Part shown: in pieces, positions 1 through 7,291 of the stretch
Layout of the letters: the number at the start of each line of letters is the position of its first letter
Numbering within the stretch: position 1 is the first letter of the stretch
Origin: UBA6921 sp031363085
GTDB lineage: Bacteria; Pseudomonadota; Gammaproteobacteria; SG8-11
NCBI GenBank assembly: GCA_031363085.1
Contig: JANLTU010000140.1
Location: forward strand, 1 to 15,977
DNA: 15,977 nucleotides
Direction: 5' to 3'
The notes under the pieces: generated by a model
Told to the model about the DNA's origin: nothing
Databases searched by the model: none
What the model saw: the letters and a program-made list of their open reading frames with translations, nothing else
Made by a program: the position numbers and the translations under genes

Positions 1-87
1 AGTCATGACGCGCCGCAGTGTGGCGTGTCGTGACGGACGCAGGACGGCTCGGGCTGCCGCAGGCATACCCGCCGCCGAGCGCAGGCG

Positions 88-111
88 TTTTGGGACTGGG
101 ATGTCCCAAAA
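88..111. repeat. Perfect 9-bp inverted repeat in non-coding left edge
   Basis: Positions 88-96 (TTTTGGGAC) pair perfectly with 103-111 (GTCCCAAAA) around the 6-nt loop 97-102. The stem lies in a GC-rich stretch (1-199) downstream of grxC, where neither strand has a convincing gene. The minus strand has no T-run after the stem, so it is a poor intrinsic terminator for grxC. It looks more like a dispersed intergenic palindrome, but only one copy is visible here. Confidence 0.45.
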
Positions 112-199
112 ATGTATACCGAGCACGGCGGCGCAATCGCAAGGCTGCGTAGAACGATAACCCGCCGCTGCGTTTGGTTGTTGGTAGGTGCTTGCGTTT

Positions 200-463
200 T
201 CACGGCTGCGCTTGTATCAACCCTTTCAATTCCCCGTCCATATGCAGCTCGGTCAGGTCGTCGAGGCCGCCGATGGCTTTACCGTCGACGACGATTTGCG
301 GCACGGTGCGCGCGTGGTTGGTGACTTCGAGCATCTCACGCATGCCGGCTTGGTCTTGATCAATACGTACCTCGTCGAATGGAATCTGCCACTTTTTCAG
401 CAGAGCTTTGGCCTTGTCGCAAAACGGACAGGTGCCGGTGCTATAGACTTTTACGCGCGCCAT
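200..463 (-). CDS. grxC: Glutaredoxin 3 (GrxC-type dithiol glutaredoxin)
   Basis: An 87-residue single-domain glutaredoxin, a cytoplasmic thiol-disulfide oxidoreductase that uses glutathione to reduce disulfides and protein-glutathione adducts. Visible hallmarks are the redox-active C12-P-F-C15, the conserved TVPQI (53-57) with the glutathione-site cis-proline P55, and GGLDDL (65-70) before the last helix. The length fits bacterial GrxC (about 80-90 aa). The frame is open upstream to 523, but the ATG at 463 is preferred: it starts directly before the first beta strand (MARVKVYS) and has AGGAGT a few bases upstream. The gene lies 80 bp downstream of gltA on the same strand, so the two may be co-transcribed. 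Most bacterial homologues with CPFC act as general reductants; the specific partner is unknown. Confidence 0.93.
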   Translation of the reverse strand: MARVKVYSTGTCPFCDKAKALLKKWQIPFDEVRIDQDQAGMREMLEVTNHARTVPQIVVDGKAIGGLDDLTELHMDGELKGLIQAQP

Positions 464-543
464 GATGACTACTCCTGAACAGAACGATGCGCAGATCGTA
501 GCGTGTGCCGTGCGCGCGAACAACGGCTAGTTCCGCGCGGGTT

Positions 544-1851
544 TTAGCCTTTTGTGCGCACGCCTTTGCCGGACGGATAATCGCGCTGCTTCGCGCCGAC
601 ATACACTTGGCGCGGGCGGCCGATTTTCTGTTCGGTGTCGTCCATCATTTCCATCCACTGCGAGATCCAGCCCACGGTGCGCGCCATTGCAAAAATCACC
701 GTGAACATATTCAGCGGAATACCCAGCGCGCGCAGGATCAGGCCGGAGTAAAAATCCACGTTCGGGTAGAGGTGGCGCGACACGAAGTAATCGTCTTTGA
801 GCGCGATTTCCTCCAGCCGCATGGCGATTTCAAACAACGGCGTATCGGCAGCGTTGAGTTTTTGGAGCAGGTCATGACAGCAGGCGCGAATGATTTTGGC
901 GCGCGGGTCGTAATTTTTGTAGACGCGATGACCAAAGCCCATCAAGCGGAAACTGTCGCTCTTGTCTTTGGCGCGTGCGACGAATTTGCCGATGTTATCC
1001 GGTGAGCCGATTTCTTCCAGCATGTGGATCACCGCTTCATTGGCGCCGCCGTGCGCCGGACCCCACAGCGAAGCAATGCCGGCCGCGACGCTGGCAAACG
1101 GATTGGCGCGCGAGCTGGACGCCAGCCGCACCGTGGAGGTGCTGGCATTTTGTTCGTGGTCGGCGTGCAGGATTAATATCAACTCCAGCGCCTTCGCACT
1201 GACCGGATTGATTGTAAATTCTTCCGCCGGCAGCGCGAACATCATGCGCAAATAATTTTCGACGTAACCCAGCTTGTTGTCGGGATACACAAACGGCTGG
1301 CCGCGCGAATATTTGTAGCTGGCCGCCGCGATGGTCGGCATCTTGGCGATCAAGCGATGCGCGGAAATTTCGCGATGACGCGGATCGTTCACGTCGGTGG
1401 AGTCGTGGTAGAACGCCGACAGCGCGCCGACCACGCCGACCATGATCGCCATCGGATGCGCGTCGTGGCGAAAACCGCTGTAAAAGCGCAGCAAACCTTC
1501 ATGCACCATGGTGTGGCGCATAATCAATTCCTGAAATTTTTGCATCTGCGTGGCGTCGGGTAACTCGCCGTACAGCAGCAAATAACACACCTCCACGTAG
1601 CTGCTGTGTTCTGCCAGTTGCTCGATGGGATAGCCGCGATACAGCAGCACGCCGTTTTCTCCGTCGATGTAGGTGATCGCGCTGCGGCAACTGCCGGTGC
1701 TCATGAAGCCGGGGTCGTAGGTGAAGATGCCCAGGCGGGAATACAGCGCGCGGATGTCGACCCCCGACGGGCCCAGCGTGCCATGCATGAAGGGCAATTC
1801 AATTTCCTTGCCGCTGCGATTATCGATAATGGTGACGGTGTCTTTCGCCAT
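544..1851 (-). CDS. gltA: Citrate synthase (type II, hexameric class)
   Basis: A full-length citrate synthase of 435 residues, catalysing acetyl-CoA + oxaloacetate to citrate, the entry step of the TCA cycle in the cytoplasm. The catalytic triad is intact: H267 in GPAHGG, H308 in GFGHRVY and D366 in NVDFYSG, corresponding to H264, H305 and D362 of the E. coli enzyme. The N-terminal domain (about 1-60, with GKEIELP and CRSAITYIDG) is the extra segment typical of gram-negative, NADH-sensitive hexameric enzymes; NADH inhibition is therefore likely but not shown. The ATG at 1851 has AGGAAT upstream. The gene is divergent from the gene at 1963, and grxC follows 80 bp downstream. I see no disruption. 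Confidence 0.98.
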   Translation of the reverse strand: MAKDTVTIIDNRSGKEIELPFMHGTLGPSGVDIRALYSRLGIFTYDPGFMSTGSCRSAITYIDGENGVLLYRGYPIEQLAEHSSYVEVCYLLLYGELPDATQMQKFQELIMRHTMVHEGLLRFYSGFRHDAHPMAIMVGVVGALSAFYHDSTDVNDPRHREISAHRLIAKMPTIAAASYKYSRGQPFVYPDNKLGYVENYLRMMFALPAEEFTINPVSAKALELILILHADHEQNASTSTVRLASSSRANPFASVAAGIASLWGPAHGGANEAVIHMLEEIGSPDNIGKFVARAKDKSDSFRLMGFGHRVYKNYDPRAKIIRACCHDLLQKLNAADTPLFEIAMRLEEIALKDDYFVSRHLYPNVDFYSGLILRALGIPLNMFTVIFAMARTVGWISQWMEMMDDTEQKIGRPRQVYVGAKQRDYPSGKGVRTKG

Positions 1852-1904
1852 GAAGATATTCCTATGAGCCCTGTTATTGGGTTATCGGCAAGTGCGCGAG
1901 CTCA

Positions 1905-1933
1905 TTGAAGCAGTTGAGTTGCTGCGCCACAAT
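1905..1933 (+). promoter_or_regulatory. Possible sigma70-type promoter for the 1963 gene
   Basis: TTGAAG (1905-1910) and CACAAT (1928-1933) are separated by 17 bp, each matching the consensus at 4 of 6 positions. The predicted start of transcription near 1940 lies just upstream of the AGGAG and ATG of the gene at 1963. It is a weak match found by eye. I could not pick out a convincing promoter for gltA in the same divergent gap. Confidence 0.3.
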
Positions 1934-1962
1934 GCGCCGTCCAGTTAAATTTCAGGAGTTGC

Positions 1963-2325
1963 ATGAAAATTCTATTTCGCTTTGTGATTTTCCCGCTAGT
2001 GCTGATCGCCCTTCTGGGCGCCGGCTACCTGTGGGCGGTGGTGACCTGGAGCTATTCCAGCGGCGAGCGTGCCGGCTGGGTGCAGAAGCTGTCGAACAAA
2101 GGCTGGGTGTGCAAAACCTGGGAAGGCGAGCTGTCGATGGTGGCGATGCCCGGCGCCATGCCGGAGAAATTCTTGTTCACCGTGCACGACGATGCCCTCG
2201 CCGAAAAAATCAATGGCGCGATGGGCAAGCGCGTGGCCTTGAGCTACGAACAACACATCGGTATTCCAGGCACCTGCTTCGGCAACACGCAGTACTTCAT
2301 CAAGGCGATCAAGGTCGTCGAGTAG
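1963..2325 (+). CDS. Small membrane-anchored protein of unknown function
   Basis: A 120-residue protein whose function I do not recognise. Residues 4-28 form one hydrophobic segment (FRFVIFPLVLIALLGAGYLW), either an uncleaved signal anchor or a signal peptide, so the rest probably lies in the periplasm. The soluble part (about 30-120) has two cysteines (C49 in WVCKTW and C105 in GTCFGN) that could form a disulfide, and Gly/Trp-rich beta-like stretches ending in IKAIKVVE. AGGAG sits 6 nt before the ATG, a strong ribosome site. It is followed after 24 bp by the gamma carbonic anhydrase-like gene on the same strand, so the two are probably one transcript. Similar short proteins occur as conserved hypotheticals in gammaproteobacteria (recollection, not checked). 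Confidence 0.85.
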   Translation: MKILFRFVIFPLVLIALLGAGYLWAVVTWSYSSGERAGWVQKLSNKGWVCKTWEGELSMVAMPGAMPEKFLFTVHDDALAEKINGAMGKRVALSYEQHIGIPGTCFGNTQYFIKAIKVVE

Positions 2326-2349
2326 TTTTTTGGAGTTATACTCGGACCC

Positions 2350-2883
2350 ATGACCATACGCGATTTTTCGGGCATCTCACCCATTGTTTCCCCGTCGGCC
2401 TACGTCGACGCTGCCGCCCTCGTGGTCGGCAGCGTCACGCTGGGCGACGATGTCTCCATCTGGCCCATGACGGTACTGCGCGGCGATGTCAACGTCATCA
2501 CCATCGGCGCCGGCACCAACGTGCAAGACGGCTCGGTGCTGCACGTCACGCACGAACATCCCGACATCCCCGGCGGCTTTGCGCTACGCATCGGAGAAAA
2601 TGTCACGATAGGCCACCGTGTGGTTTTGCATGGTTGCAGCGTCGGCGATTACTGCCTGATCGGCATGGGCGCCACGGTGATGGACGGCGCAGTGCTTGAA
2701 TCCAAAGTCTTGCTGGGTGCCGGCAGCTTGGTGCCGCCAGGAAAAACCTTAACCTCCGGGCACCTGTGGCTGGGCTCACCGGCGCGCAAAGTGCGGGCCT
2801 TGACACAGAAAGAGCTCGATTGGCTCACGTATTCTGCTGCTCATTACATTGAGTTAAAGAATAAGTATCTGCGTCGAACATAA
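2350..2883 (+). CDS. Gamma carbonic anhydrase family protein (YrdA/CaiE-like)
   Basis: A 177-residue left-handed beta-helix protein built from hexapeptide repeats (VVGSVTLGDDVSIW, IGENVTIGHRVVLHG, LIGMGATVMDGAV). Candidate metal ligands match the family: H65 in SVLH, H89 in IGH and H94 in VLHG, with the same 5-residue spacing as the archaeal enzyme Cam (H117, H122). R44 and D46 in LRGD and Q59 in NVQDG also match conserved family positions. Such proteins form trimers with zinc or iron between subunits and may hydrate CO2, but many bacterial YrdA-type members lack the acidic loop of Cam and have no proven activity. The C-terminal helix (about 151-177) is typical. The ATG at 2350 has GGAG about 15 nt upstream, rather far. 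It is probably transcribed with the preceding gene. Confidence 0.92.
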   Translation: MTIRDFSGISPIVSPSAYVDAAALVVGSVTLGDDVSIWPMTVLRGDVNVITIGAGTNVQDGSVLHVTHEHPDIPGGFALRIGENVTIGHRVVLHGCSVGDYCLIGMGATVMDGAVLESKVLLGAGSLVPPGKTLTSGHLWLGSPARKVRALTQKELDWLTYSAAHYIELKNKYLRRT

Positions 2884-2912
2884 CGCAGATCGCCACTTTC
2901 GGAGGCAAGGGC

Positions 2913-3359
2913 GTGAGGGTTTTCATCGGCAATATTCCGTGCAGCACTAACAATGCTGAGCTGCGTTTGGTTCTCTACAAATGTTTGACCCGCTCAATGC
3001 TGCGCCAACTCAAACTGGCGTTTTTTTACCGCTTCGATGTGCGTCGCGACGTGAAGTTGAAAATTGTGCACGCAAAACGGCTTGATCAGATCATCTGCTA
3101 CGGCGTCGCGGAATTTACCCAATCCGTGGTGGGCAAGTTGAGCGTGCGCCTGCTACGCAAACACGTACTGAGCGGCAACCAACTGGTCGCGCATGAATTC
3201 GTGCATCGCGCCTATGCCAATGAGCGGCGCGCGGTCGGTTCGGGTGACAAAACCTATCGTCGCGGCGAACGCCGCAGCAGTGAACGGCGCGGAGCGAAAC
3301 AACGCCTGCGGGCACCCGCGCCCGGCAGCATCAAAAAATCAAAATACCTAGCGGGATAA
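2913..3359 (+). CDS. RRM-like putative RNA-binding protein with Arg-rich tail
   Basis: A 148-residue basic protein starting at GTG (2913); GGAGG at 2901-2905 lies 7 nt upstream and decides the start. The N-terminus reads VFIGNIP (3-9), matching the RNP2 strand of an RNA recognition motif. A helix follows (about 14-25), then a strand around 34-42, a possible RNP1-like strand ICYGVAEF (61-68), a helix (71-86) and a last strand (91-98). The order beta-alpha-beta-beta-alpha-beta fits one divergent RRM domain. The tail (about 103-148) is rich in Arg, Lys, Ser and Gly (RRGERRSSERRG) and looks disordered and nucleic-acid binding. The aromatic RNP1 pattern is weaker than in cyanobacterial Rbp proteins, so RNA binding is inferred. 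The gene follows the carbonic anhydrase-like gene by 29 bp and converges on the permease gene (18 bp apart). Confidence 0.8.
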   Translation: MRVFIGNIPCSTNNAELRLVLYKCLTRSMLRQLKLAFFYRFDVRRDVKLKIVHAKRLDQIICYGVAEFTQSVVGKLSVRLLRKHVLSGNQLVAHEFVHRAYANERRAVGSGDKTYRRGERRSSERRGAKQRLRAPAPGSIKKSKYLAG

Positions 3360-3377
3360 CCGCAAACGGCGCGGAGC

Positions 3378-5399
3378 TTATGCATTCGTCCGCTCAATCT
3401 TGAGCGGCAAGATAATCATCTGCATACCGCGCAAATGCAAACGCCGCTGCATGGCCAATGCAGTTTGGTTATGCAGCAGGCGCGTAAGCCAATTTTCATG
3501 TTCAAAGATCAGCTTGCTGGTAAAGAAAATCGTGTTGGGATGTTCCAGTACGATCTGCTCCGCCAGCTTGGTTAATTCCTCCAACGGTTCGGTGCCGAAA
3601 CTGCGGTAAGACTTCGCCGCCAGACCTTGACTGGTGCAAAACTCCACGTCGTGCATGAGATCAGCGTCCACTGCATATTGCAGCGTGGTGAGCGCGGTTT
3701 TGCCGTGGTAACTCTGCGAGTCAATTTCGCCCGCACACAGAAAAATAAAGTTTTTGAAATGCCCCGGAAACAAACGCTGCACCCACAGCAAGGTGTGGAT
3801 GACCGCGCCCCGGCTACGGCCCACCAAAAATACCGCAGTCGGCTGTTCGGGATCGAGTGGTAGCGCGCGGGTGTCCGGATTGGTGGGCCCGGTGGCGAAT
3901 AGTTTATCAACCACGCGCAACTGTTCGTCGACCTGGTTGTAGTGGCTCTTGATATGCGCACATGCGGCCACCACTCCCGCCGTGACGGCCAAGGTGATCC
4001 AGCCGCCCTCGCCAAATTTTTCCACCAACGTCACCAGAAGGATTCCGGTCGTGACAATAAAGCCGAGCAGCGCAAGCGCAATGCGCGCTTTCCAGTTTTT
4101 CACGTCCAGCCGGCTTTGCCACCAGTGCACACACAAGCCATAGAGCGACAATGAAAACGTGATGAACACGTTGATGCTGTACAGCACCACCAGCCAGCCC
4201 ACGTCGCCGTGGCTGAGCCACAAAATGGCCAGCGCACCGCTGCCCATCAGCAAGATGCCGTTTTGCGTCACCAAGCGACTGGAGAGGTGGCGAAACTGAC
4301 GCGGCACCCAGGAATCCGTGGCCATGTTTGCAAGCACCGCCGGGCCGCCGAGAAATCCGGTGTTGGCCGCCACCGCCAACAGGCCGGCTTCAAACGCCAT
4401 CACCACAACCAGCACGCTGTGATCAAGCGGCACGTCGCCCCAATGCCAGCCTTGCATGATGGATGCGAATACCACCGCGTTGAGCGTCTGCCCCTGCGCC
4501 GGGCGTGCGTCCCACAACAAGTACAGCACGATGATGCCGCCGGCGGTGAAAGCCAGCGACAGTGCCATGTAGAGCATGGTGAACTTGCCGGTGCGCACGC
4601 GTGGTTCAGCCAACGTGTTCACATTGTTGGACACTGCCTCGATGCCCGTGTAGGTGCCCCCGCCCAGCGAATACGCGCGCAAGAACAGCGCTGCAACGAA
4701 CACCCACCCCAGGTCTTGACTTAAATGCGCGGTTTCCTTGAGTGTATCGGGAAGCAGCATCGGTAACCGTTCCATATGCGCTTGAATGCCGTACACGATT
4801 AACAGCGTATGCGTGAAGATGAAGCCCAGAAATAATGGCAACAGCACTTTGATCGACTCTTTCATGCCACGCAAATTCAGCGCGATCAACACGATGATTG
4901 CAGCAACCTCCACAGCAATTTTGTATCCCTGTGTCGCCACCGGCAGCAGACTGAACAAGGCATCCACACCGCTGGCCACCGAGATGGTGATGGTCAACAC
5001 GTAGTCCACAATCAACGCGGCACCTGATGTCAAGCCCGCGTACGGCCCAATGAGTTGCGAGGCGAGCTTGTATCCGCCACCGCCGGACGGAAATAATTCG
5101 ATCACTTGCGTGTAGGCCGCTGCGATCACAAACACGGTGAGCGCGGTGGCCAGCGCCAAATACAAGCCGAGTTGGGTGTGCCCGCCGAGCGCAATGAAAC
5201 TTTGTTCCGGACCATACGCCGACGACGACAATCCGTCCGCACCCAGACCCACCCAGGCGAGAAATGCGATCAATACGATGTGTTGGCGTGTCTGCGGCGC
5301 CAACGGATTCAATGGCGCGCCGAACAGGGTTTGACGAAATTTTTCAAAAAACGAAAGAGGTGTGCTCAACGATTTTTTCCAGCACGAGACCGCGTGCAC
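3378..5399 (-). CDS. APC-superfamily permease, KimA-like (probable K+ uptake)
   Basis: A large membrane transporter of about 673 residues with roughly 12 hydrophobic segments in the first 480 residues and a cytoplasmic C-terminal domain (about 490-673) with a Rossmann/USP-like pattern (AVFLVGRSRG). It most resembles the KimA/YdaO branch of the APC superfamily. D55 and Y62 in GADGLSSSAYGPE have the same 7-residue spacing as D36/Y43 of Bacillus KimA, and D132 and T136 in VDYVLT match D117/T121, residues tied to K+ binding there. Proton-coupled potassium uptake is thus likely; amino-acid transport cannot be excluded. The frame is open to a TTG at 5432, just past the aroE stop. I prefer GTG at 5399, with GGGAG 9 nt upstream. 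The gene is downstream of aroE and probably co-transcribed. Confidence 0.85.
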   Translation of the reverse strand: MHAVSCWKKSLSTPLSFFEKFRQTLFGAPLNPLAPQTRQHIVLIAFLAWVGLGADGLSSSAYGPEQSFIALGGHTQLGLYLALATALTVFVIAAAYTQVIELFPSGGGGYKLASQLIGPYAGLTSGAALIVDYVLTITISVASGVDALFSLLPVATQGYKIAVEVAAIIVLIALNLRGMKESIKVLLPLFLGFIFTHTLLIVYGIQAHMERLPMLLPDTLKETAHLSQDLGWVFVAALFLRAYSLGGGTYTGIEAVSNNVNTLAEPRVRTGKFTMLYMALSLAFTAGGIIVLYLLWDARPAQGQTLNAVVFASIMQGWHWGDVPLDHSVLVVVMAFEAGLLAVAANTGFLGGPAVLANMATDSWVPRQFRHLSSRLVTQNGILLMGSGALAILWLSHGDVGWLVVLYSINVFITFSLSLYGLCVHWWQSRLDVKNWKARIALALLGFIVTTGILLVTLVEKFGEGGWITLAVTAGVVAACAHIKSHYNQVDEQLRVVDKLFATGPTNPDTRALPLDPEQPTAVFLVGRSRGAVIHTLLWVQRLFPGHFKNFIFLCAGEIDSQSYHGKTALTTLQYAVDADLMHDVEFCTSQGLAAKSYRSFGTEPLEELTKLAEQIVLEHPNTIFFTSKLIFEHENWLTRLLHNQTALAMQRRLHLRGMQMIILPLKIERTNA

Positions 5400-5433
5400 G
5401 GCATTATGCTCCCGCCACGAAGCACAAGCCAAA

Positions 5434-6294
5434 CTAAGAAACTTTACTCACGTCCCCGCGCAACTGCATCAGCACCGGTGCAGTGTGTGGGCGTACACCG
5501 CGCCAGATAAAAAACGCTTCCGCCGCCTGCTCGACCAGCATCCCCAAACCGTCCACGACCTGCCCGGCACCATGGTGTTGCGCCCAACGCATAAACGGCG
5601 TGGGTTGCGCGCTGTACATCAAGTCGTAGCAGAAGGCGCCGGGTATAATCACATCGTCAGGTAACGGCGGCATGTCGCCTTGCAGGCTGGCGGCGGTGCC
5701 GTTAATTAACACGTCAAATTGTTTTCCGCGCAGTGCGTCAAAGCCACCGCCCAGCACCGCTCCAAGCGCGGAGAATTCCATCGCAAGCCCGGTCGCGCGA
5801 TCTGCGCTGCGGTTGGCGATGACCAACAACGCAGGTTGTTCTTCGAGCAACAGACCCAGCACACCGCGCACCGCGCCGCCGGCGCCAAGCATCAACACCC
5901 GTTTGCCCGCAATGGCAGCGCCGCAATTGTCACGCATATCCCGGATCAGCCCGCTGCCGTCGGTGTTGTCGCCGAACAGAGTGCCGTCGGCGCGCATCGC
6001 AATGGTGTTCACGGCTCCCGCCCGCTGCGCACGCACACTGTGTTCACTCACCAACTCCCACGCCTCGCGCTTAAACGGAACAGTCACATTCAGACCCCTT
6101 CCGCCGCTGGCCTGAAAATTACCCACCGCCTGCCTGAAGCCGCCGGGATCAACCTGTATCGCCGTGTAGACAATACGCTGCCCGACTTGCTTGGCGAACA
6201 ACGTATGAATACGCGGCGATTTACTGTGCGCGATGGGGTTGCCCATCACGGCGTATTGGTCGGGCGGAGCATCGAAGTCGAAAACGGAGGACAT
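5434..6294 (-). CDS. aroE: Shikimate dehydrogenase (NADP+)
   Basis: A 286-residue cytoplasmic enzyme reducing 3-dehydroshikimate to shikimate with NADPH in the chorismate/aromatic amino-acid pathway. The N-terminal substrate domain shows NPIAHSKSP (19-27), which places the conserved serines; NVTVPFK (69-75) with catalytic K75; and GDNTDG (108-113) with D112, equivalent to E. coli K65 and D102. The Rossmann domain has GAGGAVRG (137-144) and NRS (161-163), whose arginine favours NADP+ over NAD+. The C-terminal GLGMLVEQAAEAF helix is typical. The length is close to the usual 270-285. The ATG at 6294 lacks an obvious Shine-Dalgarno, but no alternative start keeps the conserved N-terminus. The permease gene begins about 34 bp after its stop. 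Confidence 0.97.
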   Translation of the reverse strand: MSSVFDFDAPPDQYAVMGNPIAHSKSPRIHTLFAKQVGQRIVYTAIQVDPGGFRQAVGNFQASGGRGLNVTVPFKREAWELVSEHSVRAQRAGAVNTIAMRADGTLFGDNTDGSGLIRDMRDNCGAAIAGKRVLMLGAGGAVRGVLGLLLEEQPALLVIANRSADRATGLAMEFSALGAVLGGGFDALRGKQFDVLINGTAASLQGDMPPLPDDVIIPGAFCYDLMYSAQPTPFMRWAQHHGAGQVVDGLGMLVEQAAEAFFIWRGVRPHTAPVLMQLRGDVSKVS

Positions 6295-6374
6295 AGTCGT
6301 TAAGAGATTAAATCATCACGCAGGCGCAAAGTGCGCTAAGCAAAGAATCAATATGTCGAGTGTCTTCAGCAAAA

Positions 6375-6950
6375 CTACAGAACACCCGCTGGGCTTGATT
6401 GCCCCCTGAATTGATTCGGGGCTGTTACAGGACAGCCTTTAACTTCTTCGATTATGAGTTGACATACAAACATTTCTGGAGTGAGAAGAAAATCGTGAGA
6501 CCCGAGATTAATGATTTCCAGGGTAATAGAGCCACTAAATCCAGCGTGAATGGTTGGTGCTGTGAAGTGAACGAGAATTCCACACCGTGCCAAAGAACTT
6601 CTGCCCTCAACTCGCGCGCTGTAGCAAATCTCCGTGGTGTTCAACGGAAAGCTCACGGTCTCGCAAGTTCGAGCGAGCACCAACTTATTTGGTGTTAGAG
6701 AAAATGGTTGATGGTTAGTGATCTTTAGTGATTTAGAGTGCTTTGCCCAAAACTGAGCAATGCCAGGTTTCCGTAGATCGAGCTGTACTGGTGCGCTTTT
6801 CTCGTCTGGCACGAGAATCTCTTCACCCAAGCGTAGGTCTACAGCACTTGTGTTGAATGGAGACGTGGTTGGGTCGTCCCCAGCCATGGGACTAATGGAG
6901 AAAAGGCCTGCCTTAAGGCAACGCACGATTTCTACATTACTCAGTATCAT
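6375..6950 (-). CDS. dcd: dCTP deaminase-family protein (divergent Dcd/DUT fold)
   Basis: A 191-residue member of the trimeric dCTP deaminase/dUTPase fold. It begins MILSNVEI, like classical Dcd (MILSD.EI). EGRSSLAR (115-122) matches the E. coli Dcd active-site segment S111-R115, and the catalytic glutamate is E145 in ITLE, 23 residues after R122 exactly as in E. coli (R115, E138). FRGQ (181-184) fits the C-terminal lid. Expected reaction: dCTP to dUTP + NH3, possibly on to dUMP. One difference: the Asp of the usual 'IDPG/IDAG' segment is H135 (TIHAGF); I recall a Dcd subfamily with this His. Base composition is clearly lower in GC than the flanking aroE and hemB. The GGAG used for initiation lies in the last codons of the upstream small gene, so the two are translationally coupled. 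A housekeeping nucleotide role or a phage-defence role are both possible. Confidence 0.85.
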   Translation of the reverse strand: MILSNVEIVRCLKAGLFSISPMAGDDPTTSPFNTSAVDLRLGEEILVPDEKSAPVQLDLRKPGIAQFWAKHSKSLKITNHQPFSLTPNKLVLARTCETVSFPLNTTEICYSARVEGRSSLARCGILVHFTAPTIHAGFSGSITLEIINLGSHDFLLTPEMFVCQLIIEEVKGCPVTAPNQFRGQSSPAGVL

Positions 6951-6956
6951 TGCTTT

Positions 6957-7226
6957 TTACTCCGTCACTACTTCAGCCCATCTCGACGCGGTTTCAAAAG
7001 TTTCTGTGGGTAGCAAAACTAACTCTTTATGCTGCGCAGGATTTTGATTTACCAATGTTACCTTTAAAAAAGACTTACCTTTCTGTTCTTTGATGAGCGC
7101 TTTGTCCGCGAAAAAACTCACTACTTGTCCGCTCGCTAACTTCAATGCAATGGCATATTCAGACGAAAACATCCCAGACGATGTAGTTACCGTTACCCAG
7201 TGATCTATGTGCGGCGATTTTTCCAT
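6957..7226 (-). CDS. 89-aa protein of unknown function, coupled to dcd-like gene
   Basis: A short soluble protein with no signal peptide or membrane segment, which I do not recognise. Its middle alternates hydrophobic and polar residues (YAIALKLASGQVVSFFADKA, about 24-43; FLKVTLVNQN, about 53-62; KELVLLPTE, 67-75), suggesting a small all-beta domain followed by a short helix (SRWAEVV). It has no Cys. The ATG at 7226 has GAGGAAG about 6 nt upstream, a strong ribosome site. Its stop (6957-6959) lies 6 bp before the dcd-like start, and its last codons contain that gene's ribosome site, so the two proteins are made together. Its low GC matches the dcd-like gene. It could be an accessory or regulatory partner, but nothing in the sequence proves this. 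Confidence 0.8.
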   Translation of the reverse strand: MEKSPHIDHWVTVTTSSGMFSSEYAIALKLASGQVVSFFADKALIKEQKGKSFLKVTLVNQNPAQHKELVLLPTETFETASRWAEVVTE

Positions 7227-7250
7227 TTGTCACTTCCTCTCGATGGAGTT

Positions 7251-7280
7251 AACTATAGTTCATGCTAATTTTTTAGCATG
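7251..7280 (-). promoter_or_regulatory. Putative promoter -10 and palindromic operator of the dcd-like pair
   Basis: The 10-bp palindrome AACTATAGTT (7251-7260) contains TATAGT on the minus strand, a good -10 match placed about 25 bp before the ATG at 7226. Directly upstream lies a second perfect inverted repeat, CATGCTA (7261-7267) and TAGCATG (7274-7280), with a 6-nt AT-rich loop. No good -35 is visible, since the repeat occupies the spacer. This layout fits a repressor or activator site. The 7-bp repeat could alternatively be a weak hairpin after hemB, whose stop is at 7292, but it has no T-run. Confidence 0.4.
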
Positions 7281-7291
7281 CTCATTGAATC

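Noticed and set aside
3..203. 66-aa minus-strand frame at the left edge
   Set aside because: It has an Arg/Cys-rich random-like composition, crosses the palindrome at 88-111 and has no good ribosome site.
505..1005. 166-aa frame antisense to gltA
   Set aside because: It lies within the intact citrate synthase gene and has no recognisable motif or ribosome site; a shadow frame.
4209..4724. 171-aa plus-strand frame inside the permease gene
   Set aside because: Its composition (many His, Gln, Arg) is that of an antisense shadow, and the permease is intact on the other strand.
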